Source: Bacteroidota bacterium (lineage in GTDB: Bacteria > Bacteroidota > Bacteroidia > Flavobacteriales > Weeksellaceae). Taken from it: a stretch of 7,610 nt of DNA. Of this stretch, positions 1-5,383 are shown piece after piece. Both the position numbers and the translations under genes were made by a program. The stretch covers positions 1 to 7,610 of the forward strand of contig JAFDZJ010000094.1 of NCBI GenBank assembly GCA_018266965.1, written 5' to 3'. Every line of letters starts with the position of its first letter. Within the stretch, counting starts at the first letter, position 1. The notes under the pieces were generated by a model that worked only from the letters and a program-made list of their open reading frames with translations, ran no database searches and had not been told where the DNA came from.

Positions 1-12
1 ATTCTTTTTCAT
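1..12 (-). CDS. possible 5' end of a gene running off the left edge (MKKN...)
   Basis: On the minus strand the last 12 bases read ATG AAA AAG AAT (Met-Lys-Lys-Asn), a common beginning for exported bacterial proteins. A plausible promoter (37-68) lies about 24 nt upstream, and prmA ends at position 95 on the same strand, so a new gene here would fit. Only four codons are visible, so nothing can be said about its product. The ATG could also be chance. Confidence 0.3.
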
Positions 13-36
13 AGAGAAATGTGTGGAAATATTCCT

Positions 37-68
37 CTAATATACTGAATATCAGTCGTTTACACAAA
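37..68 (-). promoter_or_regulatory. putative Bacteroidota promoter for the gene leaving the left edge
   Basis: On the minus strand TTTG (complement of 65-68) is followed, after 20 nt, by TATATTAG (complement of 37-44), which matches the Bacteroidota -7 consensus TAnnTTTG at all but one position. The spacing fits the usual -33/-7 arrangement. The spacer contains a perfect inverted repeat, ACTGA-ATA-TCAGT (44-56), that could be an operator or simply chance. The box ends 24 nt before the possible ATG at 12. Confidence 0.35.
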
Positions 69-94
69 TATTTTAACAGTTAATTTATTGATTT

Positions 95-952
95 TCAATA
101 TTTTATATTTTTGTCATGTAGTGAATGTTTTTCAAGCAAAAGACTCATCCATTCTTCTCGTTGTTGTCGATTTATAAGTTGCAATTGTTGTTTGGTGCAA
201 ACTTCTAGTATATCATCTACATCAAAAAAACAAAGTCCAGATAGTAGTAGTAATCCTCCTTTTTCCAATACAGAAACATAGGTTGGTATATCCGAAATTA
301 GGATATTTCTGTTGATGTTTGCCAGTATAATATCAAATTTTTCCGAACCCAAATTTTCTGCCGTTCCTTGTGAGATGATTAATTCTACATTATTTCTTTC
401 CGCATTTTCTTTGGAATTTTCCACAGACCATTCGTCTATATCTATTGCAGTAACTTTTTTAGCACCTTTTTGTTTGGCAAATATTGCTAATACAGAAGTG
501 CCACAACCCATATCTAGGACATTTTTGCCTTCGAAATTCATTTCCATCATTTGCTGTATCATAAGATGAGTTGTAGGGTGATGACCTGTACCAAAGGACA
601 TCTTTGGTTGTATTACAATTTCGTGTAGATTGGGATGGCTTTCATGGAATTCTGCTCGTATTACTACTTTGTCCTCTACAAAGATTGGAGAGAAATTTTT
701 TTCCCATTCTTCATTCCAATTGATATTAGGCATTTTTTGGAAGGTATAAGCTATCTCAACATCTTCGGATTGTAGAAGCCAAAGATTTTTCAGTTCGTCC
801 TGGTTAAAAATTTCTTCTTGTACATAACCCAATATCCCTTCACTCTCTTCTGTGAAACTATCAAAACCAATCTCAATGAGTTCTGCCATTAGTATTTCGT
901 TCCAAGGTTGCAAAGGTTTTATTTTGAAATTAAATTCAAGGTATTGCTGCAT
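95..952 (-). CDS. prmA: ribosomal protein L11 methyltransferase
   Basis: PrmA is a cytoplasmic S-adenosylmethionine (SAM) dependent methyltransferase that methylates ribosomal protein L11. With the ATG at 952 the protein has 285 residues, close to the family size (E. coli PrmA is slightly longer). Residues 1-75 correspond to the L11-recognition domain. INWNEEWEKNFSPI (77-90) and PKMSFGTGHHPTT (116-128) are family hallmarks. The SAM-binding motif I is VLDMGCGTSVLAI (145-157), with an acidic residue after strand 2 at AIDID (169-173). ILANINRNIL (209-218) is the NPPY-like catalytic-loop equivalent, and EWMSLLLEK (267-275) is the typical C-terminal strand. The frame stays open upstream to 1051, but the longer form has a Phe/Tyr-rich head absent from the family and would cover the promoters of both divergent genes, so the start at 952 is preferred. 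It is divergent from the KAS III gene at 1072. Confidence 0.93.
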   Translation of the reverse strand: MQQYLEFNFKIKPLQPWNEILMAELIEIGFDSFTEESEGILGYVQEEIFNQDELKNLWLLQSEDVEIAYTFQKMPNINWNEEWEKNFSPIFVEDKVVIRAEFHESHPNLHEIVIQPKMSFGTGHHPTTHLMIQQMMEMNFEGKNVLDMGCGTSVLAIFAKQKGAKKVTAIDIDEWSVENSKENAERNNVELIISQGTAENLGSEKFDIILANINRNILISDIPTYVSVLEKGGLLLLSGLCFFDVDDILEVCTKQQLQLINRQQREEWMSLLLEKHSLHDKNIKY

Positions 953-966
953 AATTATTTTTTTTG

Positions 967-974
967 CAAAGATA
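967..974 (-). promoter_or_regulatory. -7 box of prmA
   Basis: CAAAGATA on the plus strand reads TATCTTTG on the minus strand, an exact TAnnTTTG match 14 nt before the prmA ATG at 952. I see no well-spaced -33 TTG; the nearest (complement of 988-990) leaves only 13 nt. The position supports the shorter prmA start. Confidence 0.5.
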
Positions 975-1014
975 GGGAAGTAATGCTCAATTTGTTTTGT
1001 GAATTTAGAATTTG

Positions 1015-1048
1015 TTGCATAATAAAAAAACCAAGAGTTGTATATTTG
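1015..1048 (+). promoter_or_regulatory. promoter of the FabH-type KAS III gene
   Basis: TATATTTG (1041-1048) is an exact TAnnTTTG -7 box, preceded by TTG (1015-1017) with a 23-nt spacer, within the range described for Flavobacterium promoters. The box ends 23 nt before the ATG at 1072, predicting a short leader. There is no Shine-Dalgarno sequence, as is normal in this phylum. Confidence 0.6.
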
Positions 1049-1071
1049 CACTTTAAATTTTATTTAGAATT

Positions 1072-2094
1072 ATGTATAAAAGCAAAATAAGAGGTTTTGG
1101 ACATTTTGTGCCAGAAAATATCGTTACAAATGAAGACCTTTCTATGAAAATGAATACCAATGACGAATGGATTACAGAAAGAACAGGTATAAAAGAAAGA
1201 AGACACAGAAAAGATAGGAATAATGCCGAGGAAACTACCACAACTTATGCGAGAAAAGCTTCAGAAATAGCTTTGTCCAAGGCTGGTTTGTCTGCCAAAG
1301 ATTTGGATTATATTATATTTGCAACGCTATCTCCGGATTATTTTTTTCCGGGATGTGGTGTATTGTTACAAGAGCAATTGGGTTGTGATACTATTGGTGC
1401 TTTGGATATTAGAAACCAATGTTCGGGGTTTATTTATGCAATGAGTGTTGCGAATGCTTTTATAAAATCCGGAACTTACAAAAATATTTTGGTAGTAGGA
1501 GCAGAAATACACTCTTTTGGTTTGGATTTTTCAGACGAAGGAAGAGGTGTTTCGGTAATATTTGGAGATGGAGCAGGAGCGGTTATTCTTTCTGCAAGTA
1601 ATCCAGATGAAGCAGGAGATATATTGTCTGTTAATATGCACTCCGAAGGCAAATATGCGGAAGAACTTGTGGTAAAATTCCCGGGGACCAAACTGGGTTG
1701 GAGTGATAGATTGCTATTGGAGCCAAATATTATCAATAATCAGGATATTTATCCTTATATGAATGGGAATTTCGTTTTCAAACATGCTGTTACTCGTTTT
1801 CCAGAAACGATGTTAGAGGCTTTGGAAAGTGCTGGTAAAACCGTGGAAGATTTGGATATGTTTATCCCACACCAAGCTAACCTTAGGATTGCACAATTTG
1901 TACAACAAAAAATGGGACTTCCAGATGAGAAAATATTCAATAATATCCAAAAATATGGCAATACTACTGCGGCATCTATCCCTATTGCACTAAGTGAAGC
2001 TTTGGAACAACAGAAAATAAAAAGAGGAGATTTGGTTTTGTTGTCTGCTTTTGGAAGTGGTTTTACTTGGGGTTCTGTTCTTTTTGAATATTGA
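1072..2094 (+). CDS. fabH: 3-oxoacyl-ACP synthase III (KAS III, FabH family)
   Basis: This 340-residue cytoplasmic condensing enzyme belongs to the KAS III family, whose members join an acyl-CoA starter to malonyl-ACP by decarboxylative Claisen condensation. The catalytic triad is intact: Cys117 in IRNQCSGF, His267 in IPHQANLRI and Asn297 in KYGNTTAASIP. DEWITERTGIKERR (31-44) keeps the Trp and Arg (W33, R37) that hold the CoA adenine in E. coli FabH. FGDGAGAV (164-171), MNGNFVFKHAV (230-240) and the C-terminal GSGFTWGS (328-335) are also typical. The NQCSGF active site and the long insert at about 200-230 resemble a second FabH-like group common in Bacteroidota rather than the primary FabH (AACSS-type). 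It may therefore make specialised starters instead of initiating bulk fatty-acid synthesis. It is a single-gene unit with its own promoter and terminator. The family is certain; the exact acyl substrate is not. Confidence 0.9.
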   Translation: MYKSKIRGFGHFVPENIVTNEDLSMKMNTNDEWITERTGIKERRHRKDRNNAEETTTTYARKASEIALSKAGLSAKDLDYIIFATLSPDYFFPGCGVLLQEQLGCDTIGALDIRNQCSGFIYAMSVANAFIKSGTYKNILVVGAEIHSFGLDFSDEGRGVSVIFGDGAGAVILSASNPDEAGDILSVNMHSEGKYAEELVVKFPGTKLGWSDRLLLEPNIINNQDIYPYMNGNFVFKHAVTRFPETMLEALESAGKTVEDLDMFIPHQANLRIAQFVQQKMGLPDEKIFNNIQKYGNTTAASIPIALSEALEQQKIKRGDLVLLSAFGSGFTWGSVLFEY

Positions 2095-2120
2095 TTATAA
2101 TTCTAGTTTGAAAAACTATT

Positions 2121-2151
2121 TAGGTTGGATTTTCCAACCTATTTTGCTTTT
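2121..2151 (+). terminator. rho-independent terminator after fabH
   Basis: TAGGTTGGA (2121-2129) pairs perfectly over 9 bp with TCCAACCTA (2133-2141) across a TTT loop, followed by TTTTGCTTTT (2142-2151). It lies 27 nt after the fabH stop. The right arm contains the stop codon of the convergent histidine kinase (TAG, complement of 2139-2141), so the structure also forms at the 3' end of the kinase mRNA. On that strand only a broken T run follows, so it would be a weaker terminator there. Confidence 0.8.
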
Positions 2152-3311
2152 AGTAATATTCTGAAAGTAGTTCCTTTGCCCATTTCACTTTGGTGAATTT
2201 TTATTTCTCCCTTGTGGTATTCCTCAATAACTCTTTTGGCAAGACTAAGACCAAGTCCCCAGCCTCTTTTTTTTGTGGAGAAGCCCGGTTTGAAAACATT
2301 TCTTGTTTGTTTTTTTGTCATACCACAACCAGTATCTTTGATGTCGATAATAATATTTTCAGATTTCTCATAAAGATAAATATCTAGGTTTCCGCTTCCC
2401 TTCATGGCATCAACAGCATTTTTTACTAGATTTTCTATTACCCAACTTATCAATATTTTATTGTGATTAATCCATAATTCCTCCTTTGATAAATGCAATT
2501 GAAATTTAACTTTTGTAGATATTCTTTTTTTCAAATATTCATAATTTTGAAACACGGTTTCGGACAAGTTGGTGTCATTCAGCTCTGGGATAGAGCCTAT
2601 TTTGGAGAATCGTTCGGATATTGTCCTTAGTCTATTGATGTCTTTTTCTATTTCCAAAACCCCTTCGGATTGTGGGTTTTCTAATTTCATAACTTCAATC
2701 CAACCAATCATGGAAGAGAGTGGAGTGCCAATTTGGTGTGCTGTTTCTTTTGCTAATCCTGCCCATAGAAAACCTTCGTCGGTCTTTTTTAAAGTCCGCA
2801 TAAACCAAAATGAAAATAGAAAATATCCTAAAATTATCAATCCAAGTATATATGGTGTATATCTCAAATTGTTGAGCAAGGCAGAATTGTCGTAATATAC
2901 AAATTGATTGTTGCCATCTGGAAACTCTATCTCGAAAGGGCGATAGCTATTTTCCATTTTTTGCATCAAATTTTTTAGTTTGGTAGGATTATTCCAGACA
3001 GCATCTGGAATATTTCTGTGGTAGCCTTCGTTTGGTATTGGTACTTTGTTTTTATCAGTAACAATCACGGGGATATTACTATTGATGTTGAGGATTTCTG
3101 GTAACAAATCCAAAATTGCTGGATCAGGTGAAGTAAGTTCTTTTTGTATTTTGATGGATTTGGAGAGTAGATTAATTCTTTTTATTTCTTCTTTCCGTAG
3201 ATAGTTTACCAGTAGAGTAGTGGATACTACAATCCCTACAACTATGGTGGTCATAACCAAGAAAATAAACCATCTATTAATTTTGGAGAGTAACTTAGAG
3301 AAATTCAGCAC
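2139..3311 (-). CDS. orphan membrane sensor histidine kinase
   Basis: This 390-residue inner-membrane kinase has a transmembrane helix at about 13-35, an extracytoplasmic sensor region of about 115 residues (36-152) that I cannot assign to a family, a second helix at about 153-171, and then the cytoplasmic transmitter. The H-box is ETAHQIGTPLSS with His192 as the likely phospho-acceptor. The ATPase domain shows the N-box ENLVKNAVDA (293-302), G1 DTGCG (326-330), an F-box around F340-F344 (FKPGF) and G2 GWGLGLSLAK (350-359). There is no HAMP domain, because the second helix leads within about 20 residues to the H-box. Gln193 replaces the acidic residue that normally follows the His. The start is GTG (complement of 3309-3311): an in-frame TAA lies five codons upstream, and the next Met is inside the first helix. 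No response regulator is adjacent, so the partner and signal are unknown. Confidence 0.9.
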   Translation of the reverse strand: MLNFSKLLSKINRWFIFLVMTTIVVGIVVSTTLLVNYLRKEEIKRINLLSKSIKIQKELTSPDPAILDLLPEILNINSNIPVIVTDKNKVPIPNEGYHRNIPDAVWNNPTKLKNLMQKMENSYRPFEIEFPDGNNQFVYYDNSALLNNLRYTPYILGLIILGYFLFSFWFMRTLKKTDEGFLWAGLAKETAHQIGTPLSSMIGWIEVMKLENPQSEGVLEIEKDINRLRTISERFSKIGSIPELNDTNLSETVFQNYEYLKKRISTKVKFQLHLSKEELWINHNKILISWVIENLVKNAVDAMKGSGNLDIYLYEKSENIIIDIKDTGCGMTKKQTRNVFKPGFSTKKRGWGLGLSLAKRVIEEYHKGEIKIHQSEMGKGTTFRILLKAK

Positions 3312-3329
3312 AAGAATGAATATTTATTT

Positions 3330-3337
3330 CAAAAATA
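3330..3337 (-). promoter_or_regulatory. -7 box of the histidine kinase gene
   Basis: CAAAAATA on the plus strand reads TATTTTTG on the minus strand, matching TAnnTTTG, 18 nt before the GTG start at 3311. No -33 TTG is visible at a suitable distance, so the call rests on the box, its position and the consistent spacing seen at other genes in the window. Confidence 0.4.
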
Positions 3338-3455
3338 CTAATTAATTCTACTAAACTCTGTTATTTTAAAAAAAAATAGTAGAAAAAGAAAAATATTATA
3401 AACTCTATCATCTGATTGTATTAATGAAAATTAATGTTTTCAAAAGGTTTTTCTT

Positions 3456-3581
3456 TATGCTAATGATATTTTCATAGGGTAAAACCCTCTATGCTAATGA
3501 TATTTTCATAGGGATTTACCCTATTCTGATGATATTTTCATAGGGCTTTACCCTATGCTGATGATGTCGCTACTTCGTAGC
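3456..3581. repeat. tandem 32-34 bp hairpin repeat, three full copies plus a variant copy
   Basis: Copies begin at 3456, 3490, 3522 and 3554. Each opens with TATGCTAATGAT, TATTCTGATGAT or TATGCTGATGAT, followed in the first three by ATTTTCATAGGG, a 4-5 base variable loop and CCC. The CATAGGG of a copy pairs with CCCTATG formed at the junction with the next: 7 bp perfect in copy 3 (3539-3545 with 3551-3557), 6 bp in copy 2, and 5 bp plus a bulged CAT/ATG in copy 1. The fourth copy keeps only the 12-base head, and a different hairpin, GCTAC-TTC-GTAGC (3569-3581), takes the place of the usual one. Copies abut directly, with no unique spacers. I do not recognise the family; a REP-like intergenic element or a structured 3' UTR are possible. 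On the minus strand it lies within the 3' region of the KAS III-like transcript. Confidence 0.85.
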
Positions 3582-3587
3582 TTTTCT
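3569..3587 (+). terminator. hairpin with a short T tract, possible plus-strand terminator
   Basis: GCTAC (3569-3573) pairs perfectly with GTAGC (3577-3581) over a TTC loop and is followed by TTTTCT (3582-3587). The T tract exists only in the plus direction, where no gene lies upstream and no TTTG-containing -7 box is present between 3312 and 3455. The stem is only 5 bp. It may be just the last element of the repeat array rather than a functional terminator. Confidence 0.25.
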
Positions 3588-3655
3588 AATCTCTAATCTC
3601 TAATTTCTAACCTCTAACCTCTAATTTCTAATCTCTAATCTCTAACCTCTAATCA
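3586..3655. repeat. 7-bp tandem repeat (CTAAYYT), ten units
   Basis: Ten uninterrupted heptamers run from 3586 to 3655. Calling CTAATCT A, CTAATTT B and CTAACCT C, the order is A A B C C B A A C, then a final CTAATCA. On the minus strand the unit is AGRTTAG or AAATTAG. The last unit (3649-3655) lies inside the KAS III-like gene: its CTA at 3649-3651 is the complement of the TAG stop. Because 7 is not a multiple of 3 and every unit contains TAA (plus) and TAG (minus), three units stop all six frames. This is a short-sequence tandem repeat prone to copy-number change by slipped-strand replication. Confidence 0.95.
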
Positions 3656-4719
3656 GGAAATTTATAAATAATACAATTGATATTCATACCAGCACCAACA
3701 GAAGCCATCACGATATTACCATTTTTAGTAAATTGATGTTCGCCTAATTGATGATTGAGAATAAGGTGGTACATAGTAGGAATAGTTGCAACAGAAGAGT
3801 TTCCAAATTCTTGAATTGTCATTGGTGCAATACTATGGTCATAATCTTTGATGTTGTAGAGTCTATGAAGCCTGTCAATCATTGCATAATCCATTTTTGC
3901 ATTGGCTTGGTGTATCAATACTTTGTTGATGTCTTGTATAGACAATCCTGCCATATCAATAGTTTCTTTAATGGCAGTTGGTACATTTTTCAAAGCGTAT
4001 TCGTAGATTTTTCTACCTTGCATACGGATAAAAAGAGCATCTTTTGTATTATTTTTATTCAGAGAGCAAGAGTTGGTTAGGTAGTCCAGTTCTGGACCAT
4101 TGTCGCAAATGGTGTTATGAGCAATTATTCCGACATTTTTTTGTTCGGTTTTTTGTACAACAACAGCACCTGCACCATCGGAAAATATCATTTTGTTTCT
4201 GTCGAATGGGTCTGTAACTCTACTTAGTGTATCGCCACCAATTACCAATATAGTATTAGCTTTTCCGGCTTGTATCAATGTATCTGCTAATATCATAGCT
4301 TCTACCCAGCCAGGACAACCGAATACCATATCATAAGTAATACATTTTCTGTTGGTAATTCCTAATTTATTTTTTACTCTCGCCGCAATATTTGGCATAA
4401 AGTCGGCGTGTCCAGAAAGGTTTACTTCGCCAAAATTAGTAGCATATAGTATATAATCTATTTGTTCTAGCTCTATTTTTGCGTTTTTAATTGCAATTTT
4501 TGCAGCTTCTGTACCAATATCAGAGTTGTTGATGTTGTCTTCAACATATCTTCGGTTTTCAATTTCGGTAATTTCTACAAATTTCCCAATAATTTCTTCG
4601 TTGGGTTTATCAATTTTTTCTCCATCTTCTGTGTAGAATTCGGTATCCATAAAATGAGATCTTCCTATAACTCTATTGGGTAGATAGCACCCAGAACCTA
4701 TGATAATTGTACTTGGCAT
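3649..4719 (-). CDS. divergent KAS III-like ketoacyl-ACP synthase
   Basis: This 356-residue thiolase-fold condensing enzyme is distinct from the FabH at 1072. The KAS III triad is present: Cys135 in MVFGCPGW, His270 in LIHQANAKM and Asn307 in FGNSSVATIP. FSDGAGAVVV (179-188) and the C-terminal GAGMN (342-346) support the family. Where FabH has DEWITERTGIKERR, this protein has GKFVEITEIENRRY, so by hand alignment the CoA-contacting Trp and Arg become Lys46 and Ile50. The primer may therefore be something other than a free acyl-CoA, for example an acyl-ACP. Bacteroidota carry such KAS III-like proteins of about 350 residues; their substrate is not known to me. The ATG at 4719 has a -7 box 22 nt upstream. 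The stop codon belongs to the 7-bp repeat array. It is divergent from the menG-porT operon; no adjacent acyl carrier protein or aromatase suggests a flexirubin-type cluster. Confidence 0.85.
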   Translation of the reverse strand: MPSTIIIGSGCYLPNRVIGRSHFMDTEFYTEDGEKIDKPNEEIIGKFVEITEIENRRYVEDNINNSDIGTEAAKIAIKNAKIELEQIDYILYATNFGEVNLSGHADFMPNIAARVKNKLGITNRKCITYDMVFGCPGWVEAMILADTLIQAGKANTILVIGGDTLSRVTDPFDRNKMIFSDGAGAVVVQKTEQKNVGIIAHNTICDNGPELDYLTNSCSLNKNNTKDALFIRMQGRKIYEYALKNVPTAIKETIDMAGLSIQDINKVLIHQANAKMDYAMIDRLHRLYNIKDYDHSIAPMTIQEFGNSSVATIPTMYHLILNHQLGEHQFTKNGNIVMASVGAGMNINCIIYKFPD

Positions 4720-4741
4720 ATAATAAATTGAATTGAGCCTA

Positions 4742-4749
4742 CAAAGTTA
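4742..4749 (-). promoter_or_regulatory. -7 box of the divergent KAS III-like gene
   Basis: CAAAGTTA on the plus strand reads TAACTTTG on the minus strand, an exact TAnnTTTG match 22 nt before the ATG at 4719. A TTTTG (complement of 4774-4778) lies 24 nt upstream of it and may be the -33 element, slightly farther than usual. That element is only 8 nt from the plus-strand -7 box at 4786-4793, so the two divergent promoters overlap. Confidence 0.5.
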
Positions 4750-4785
4750 ATAATTATTAATTTAAAGAGAATTCAAAATTATTAT

Positions 4786-4793
4786 TAAATTTG
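4786..4793 (+). promoter_or_regulatory. -7 box of the 4814-menG-porT operon
   Basis: TAAATTTG is an exact TAnnTTTG match ending 20 nt before the ATG at 4814. I see no TTG at the usual -33 distance, so the promoter may be weak or need an activator. No comparable box sits directly before menG or porT, so this is probably the operon's main promoter. Confidence 0.5.
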
Positions 4794-4813
4794 CAAAAAT
4801 TCACTATTTATTT

Positions 4814-5383
4814 ATGAAAGACAATCCAGCTCTCAAAGGTTTTATCATTGCACTTTTGGCTGCACTATTTTCTTTTGGTATATATTTCGTTTTTTTAGCC
4901 AAAAAAAATTATTTCGTAGTAGATAATCCAACTCCGGCTACCTACTATTTCAAACTAAATAATGGCGATGAGAAGATAATTACAGCTGGACAAACCGTAC
5001 CGGTGGAATTGGAAAAAGGGAAAAATGAAATAAAAGTTTTTGATGGTCATAAGAAATTATTATATGACTCCACTTTCCAAGTGAATAAATTGAGAGGCTT
5101 GTTGAATATTGCACACCAAGATTATTTTATCAATTCGCAGTATTACGGTTATAATCTCAATAAAGACTCCCTGATTATGGCATTAGGAAATACAAAAATA
5201 GATGGAAAAGATTTCGTTGGTGCTCCTAGAAAAACAGACAAATTATACAATGAAGATTTTTATTATAATGTAAATGAAGATTATGATAAAGTCATCAAAA
5301 ATATACAAAAAATAGAGTCTAGAACCAAAATTTTTAGAAAACAAGATTTTTTAAATTATTACAAAGAATATTATAAGTTTTGA
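4814..5383 (+). CDS. membrane-anchored protein of unknown function upstream of menG-porT
   Basis: I do not recognise this 189-residue protein. Residues 9-29 form one hydrophobic helix with a short N-terminal tail, so it is probably an inner-membrane protein with its remaining roughly 160 residues in the periplasm. There is no cleavable signal or lipoprotein Cys. Residues about 40-90 (PATYYFKLNNGDEKIITAGQ onward) look like a small beta domain, with alternating polar and hydrophobic residues and turns at NNGD and EKGKN, comparable in style to PEGA-type domains (inference). The C-terminal third is rich in Tyr, Lys and Asp and likely helical. The stop codon overlaps the TTG start of menG by 4 nt, so expression of the two is probably coupled. 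Location in the menG-porT operon hints at an envelope role but does not prove one. Confidence 0.85.
   Translation: MKDNPALKGFIIALLAALFSFGIYFVFLAKKNYFVVDNPTPATYYFKLNNGDEKIITAGQTVPVELEKGKNEIKVFDGHKKLLYDSTFQVNKLRGLLNIAHQDYFINSQYYGYNLNKDSLIMALGNTKIDGKDFVGAPRKTDKLYNEDFYYNVNEDYDKVIKNIQKIESRTKIFRKQDFLNYYKEYYKF

Larger units (their letters stand above)
3312..3648. other. 337-bp gene-free stretch with two repeat arrays
   Basis: This lies between the 5' end of the histidine kinase gene and the 3' end of the second KAS III-like gene, both on the minus strand. The part nearest the kinase (3312-3455) is very A+T rich and holds the kinase -7 box, an A9 run (3369-3377), and a small inverted repeat ATTAAT-GAAA-ATTAAT (3420-3435). 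The rest is the 32-34 bp hairpin repeat (3456-3581) followed by the 7-bp repeat (3586-3655). I see no coding potential on either strand: the 7-bp array alone puts stops in all six frames. Confidence 0.85.

Noticed and set aside
86..100. TATTGA-TTT-TCAATA hairpin at the prmA stop as a terminator
   Set aside because: The stem is 6 bp and A+T rich, and no T run follows on the minus strand.
312..569. Plus-strand frame opposite prmA
   Set aside because: It lies wholly antisense to a well-supported gene and has no family features or promoter.
953..1051. N-terminal extension of PrmA to an ATG at 1051
   Set aside because: The extra 33 residues are not family-like and would cover the -7 boxes of both prmA and fabH.
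2569..2895. Plus-strand frame of 108 residues opposite the histidine kinase
   Set aside because: It is antisense to the conserved H-box region; a shadow of the kinase.
3456..3655. CRISPR array
   Set aside because: The repeat units abut directly with no unique spacers, are imperfect, and no cas gene is nearby.
3586..3655. Telomere-like repeat or chromosome end
   Set aside because: The TTAGRG-like heptamer resembles telomere repeats only superficially; ordinary genes continue on both sides.
3748..4080. Plus-strand frame of 110 residues opposite the KAS III-like gene
   Set aside because: It is antisense to the catalytic region of a conserved enzyme, with no recognisable motif.
1072..4719. Flexirubin or dialkylresorcinol biosynthetic cluster
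   Set aside because: There are two KAS III-like genes but no DarA-type aromatase, acyl carrier protein, ammonia lyase or acyltransferase, and the two genes are separate units.
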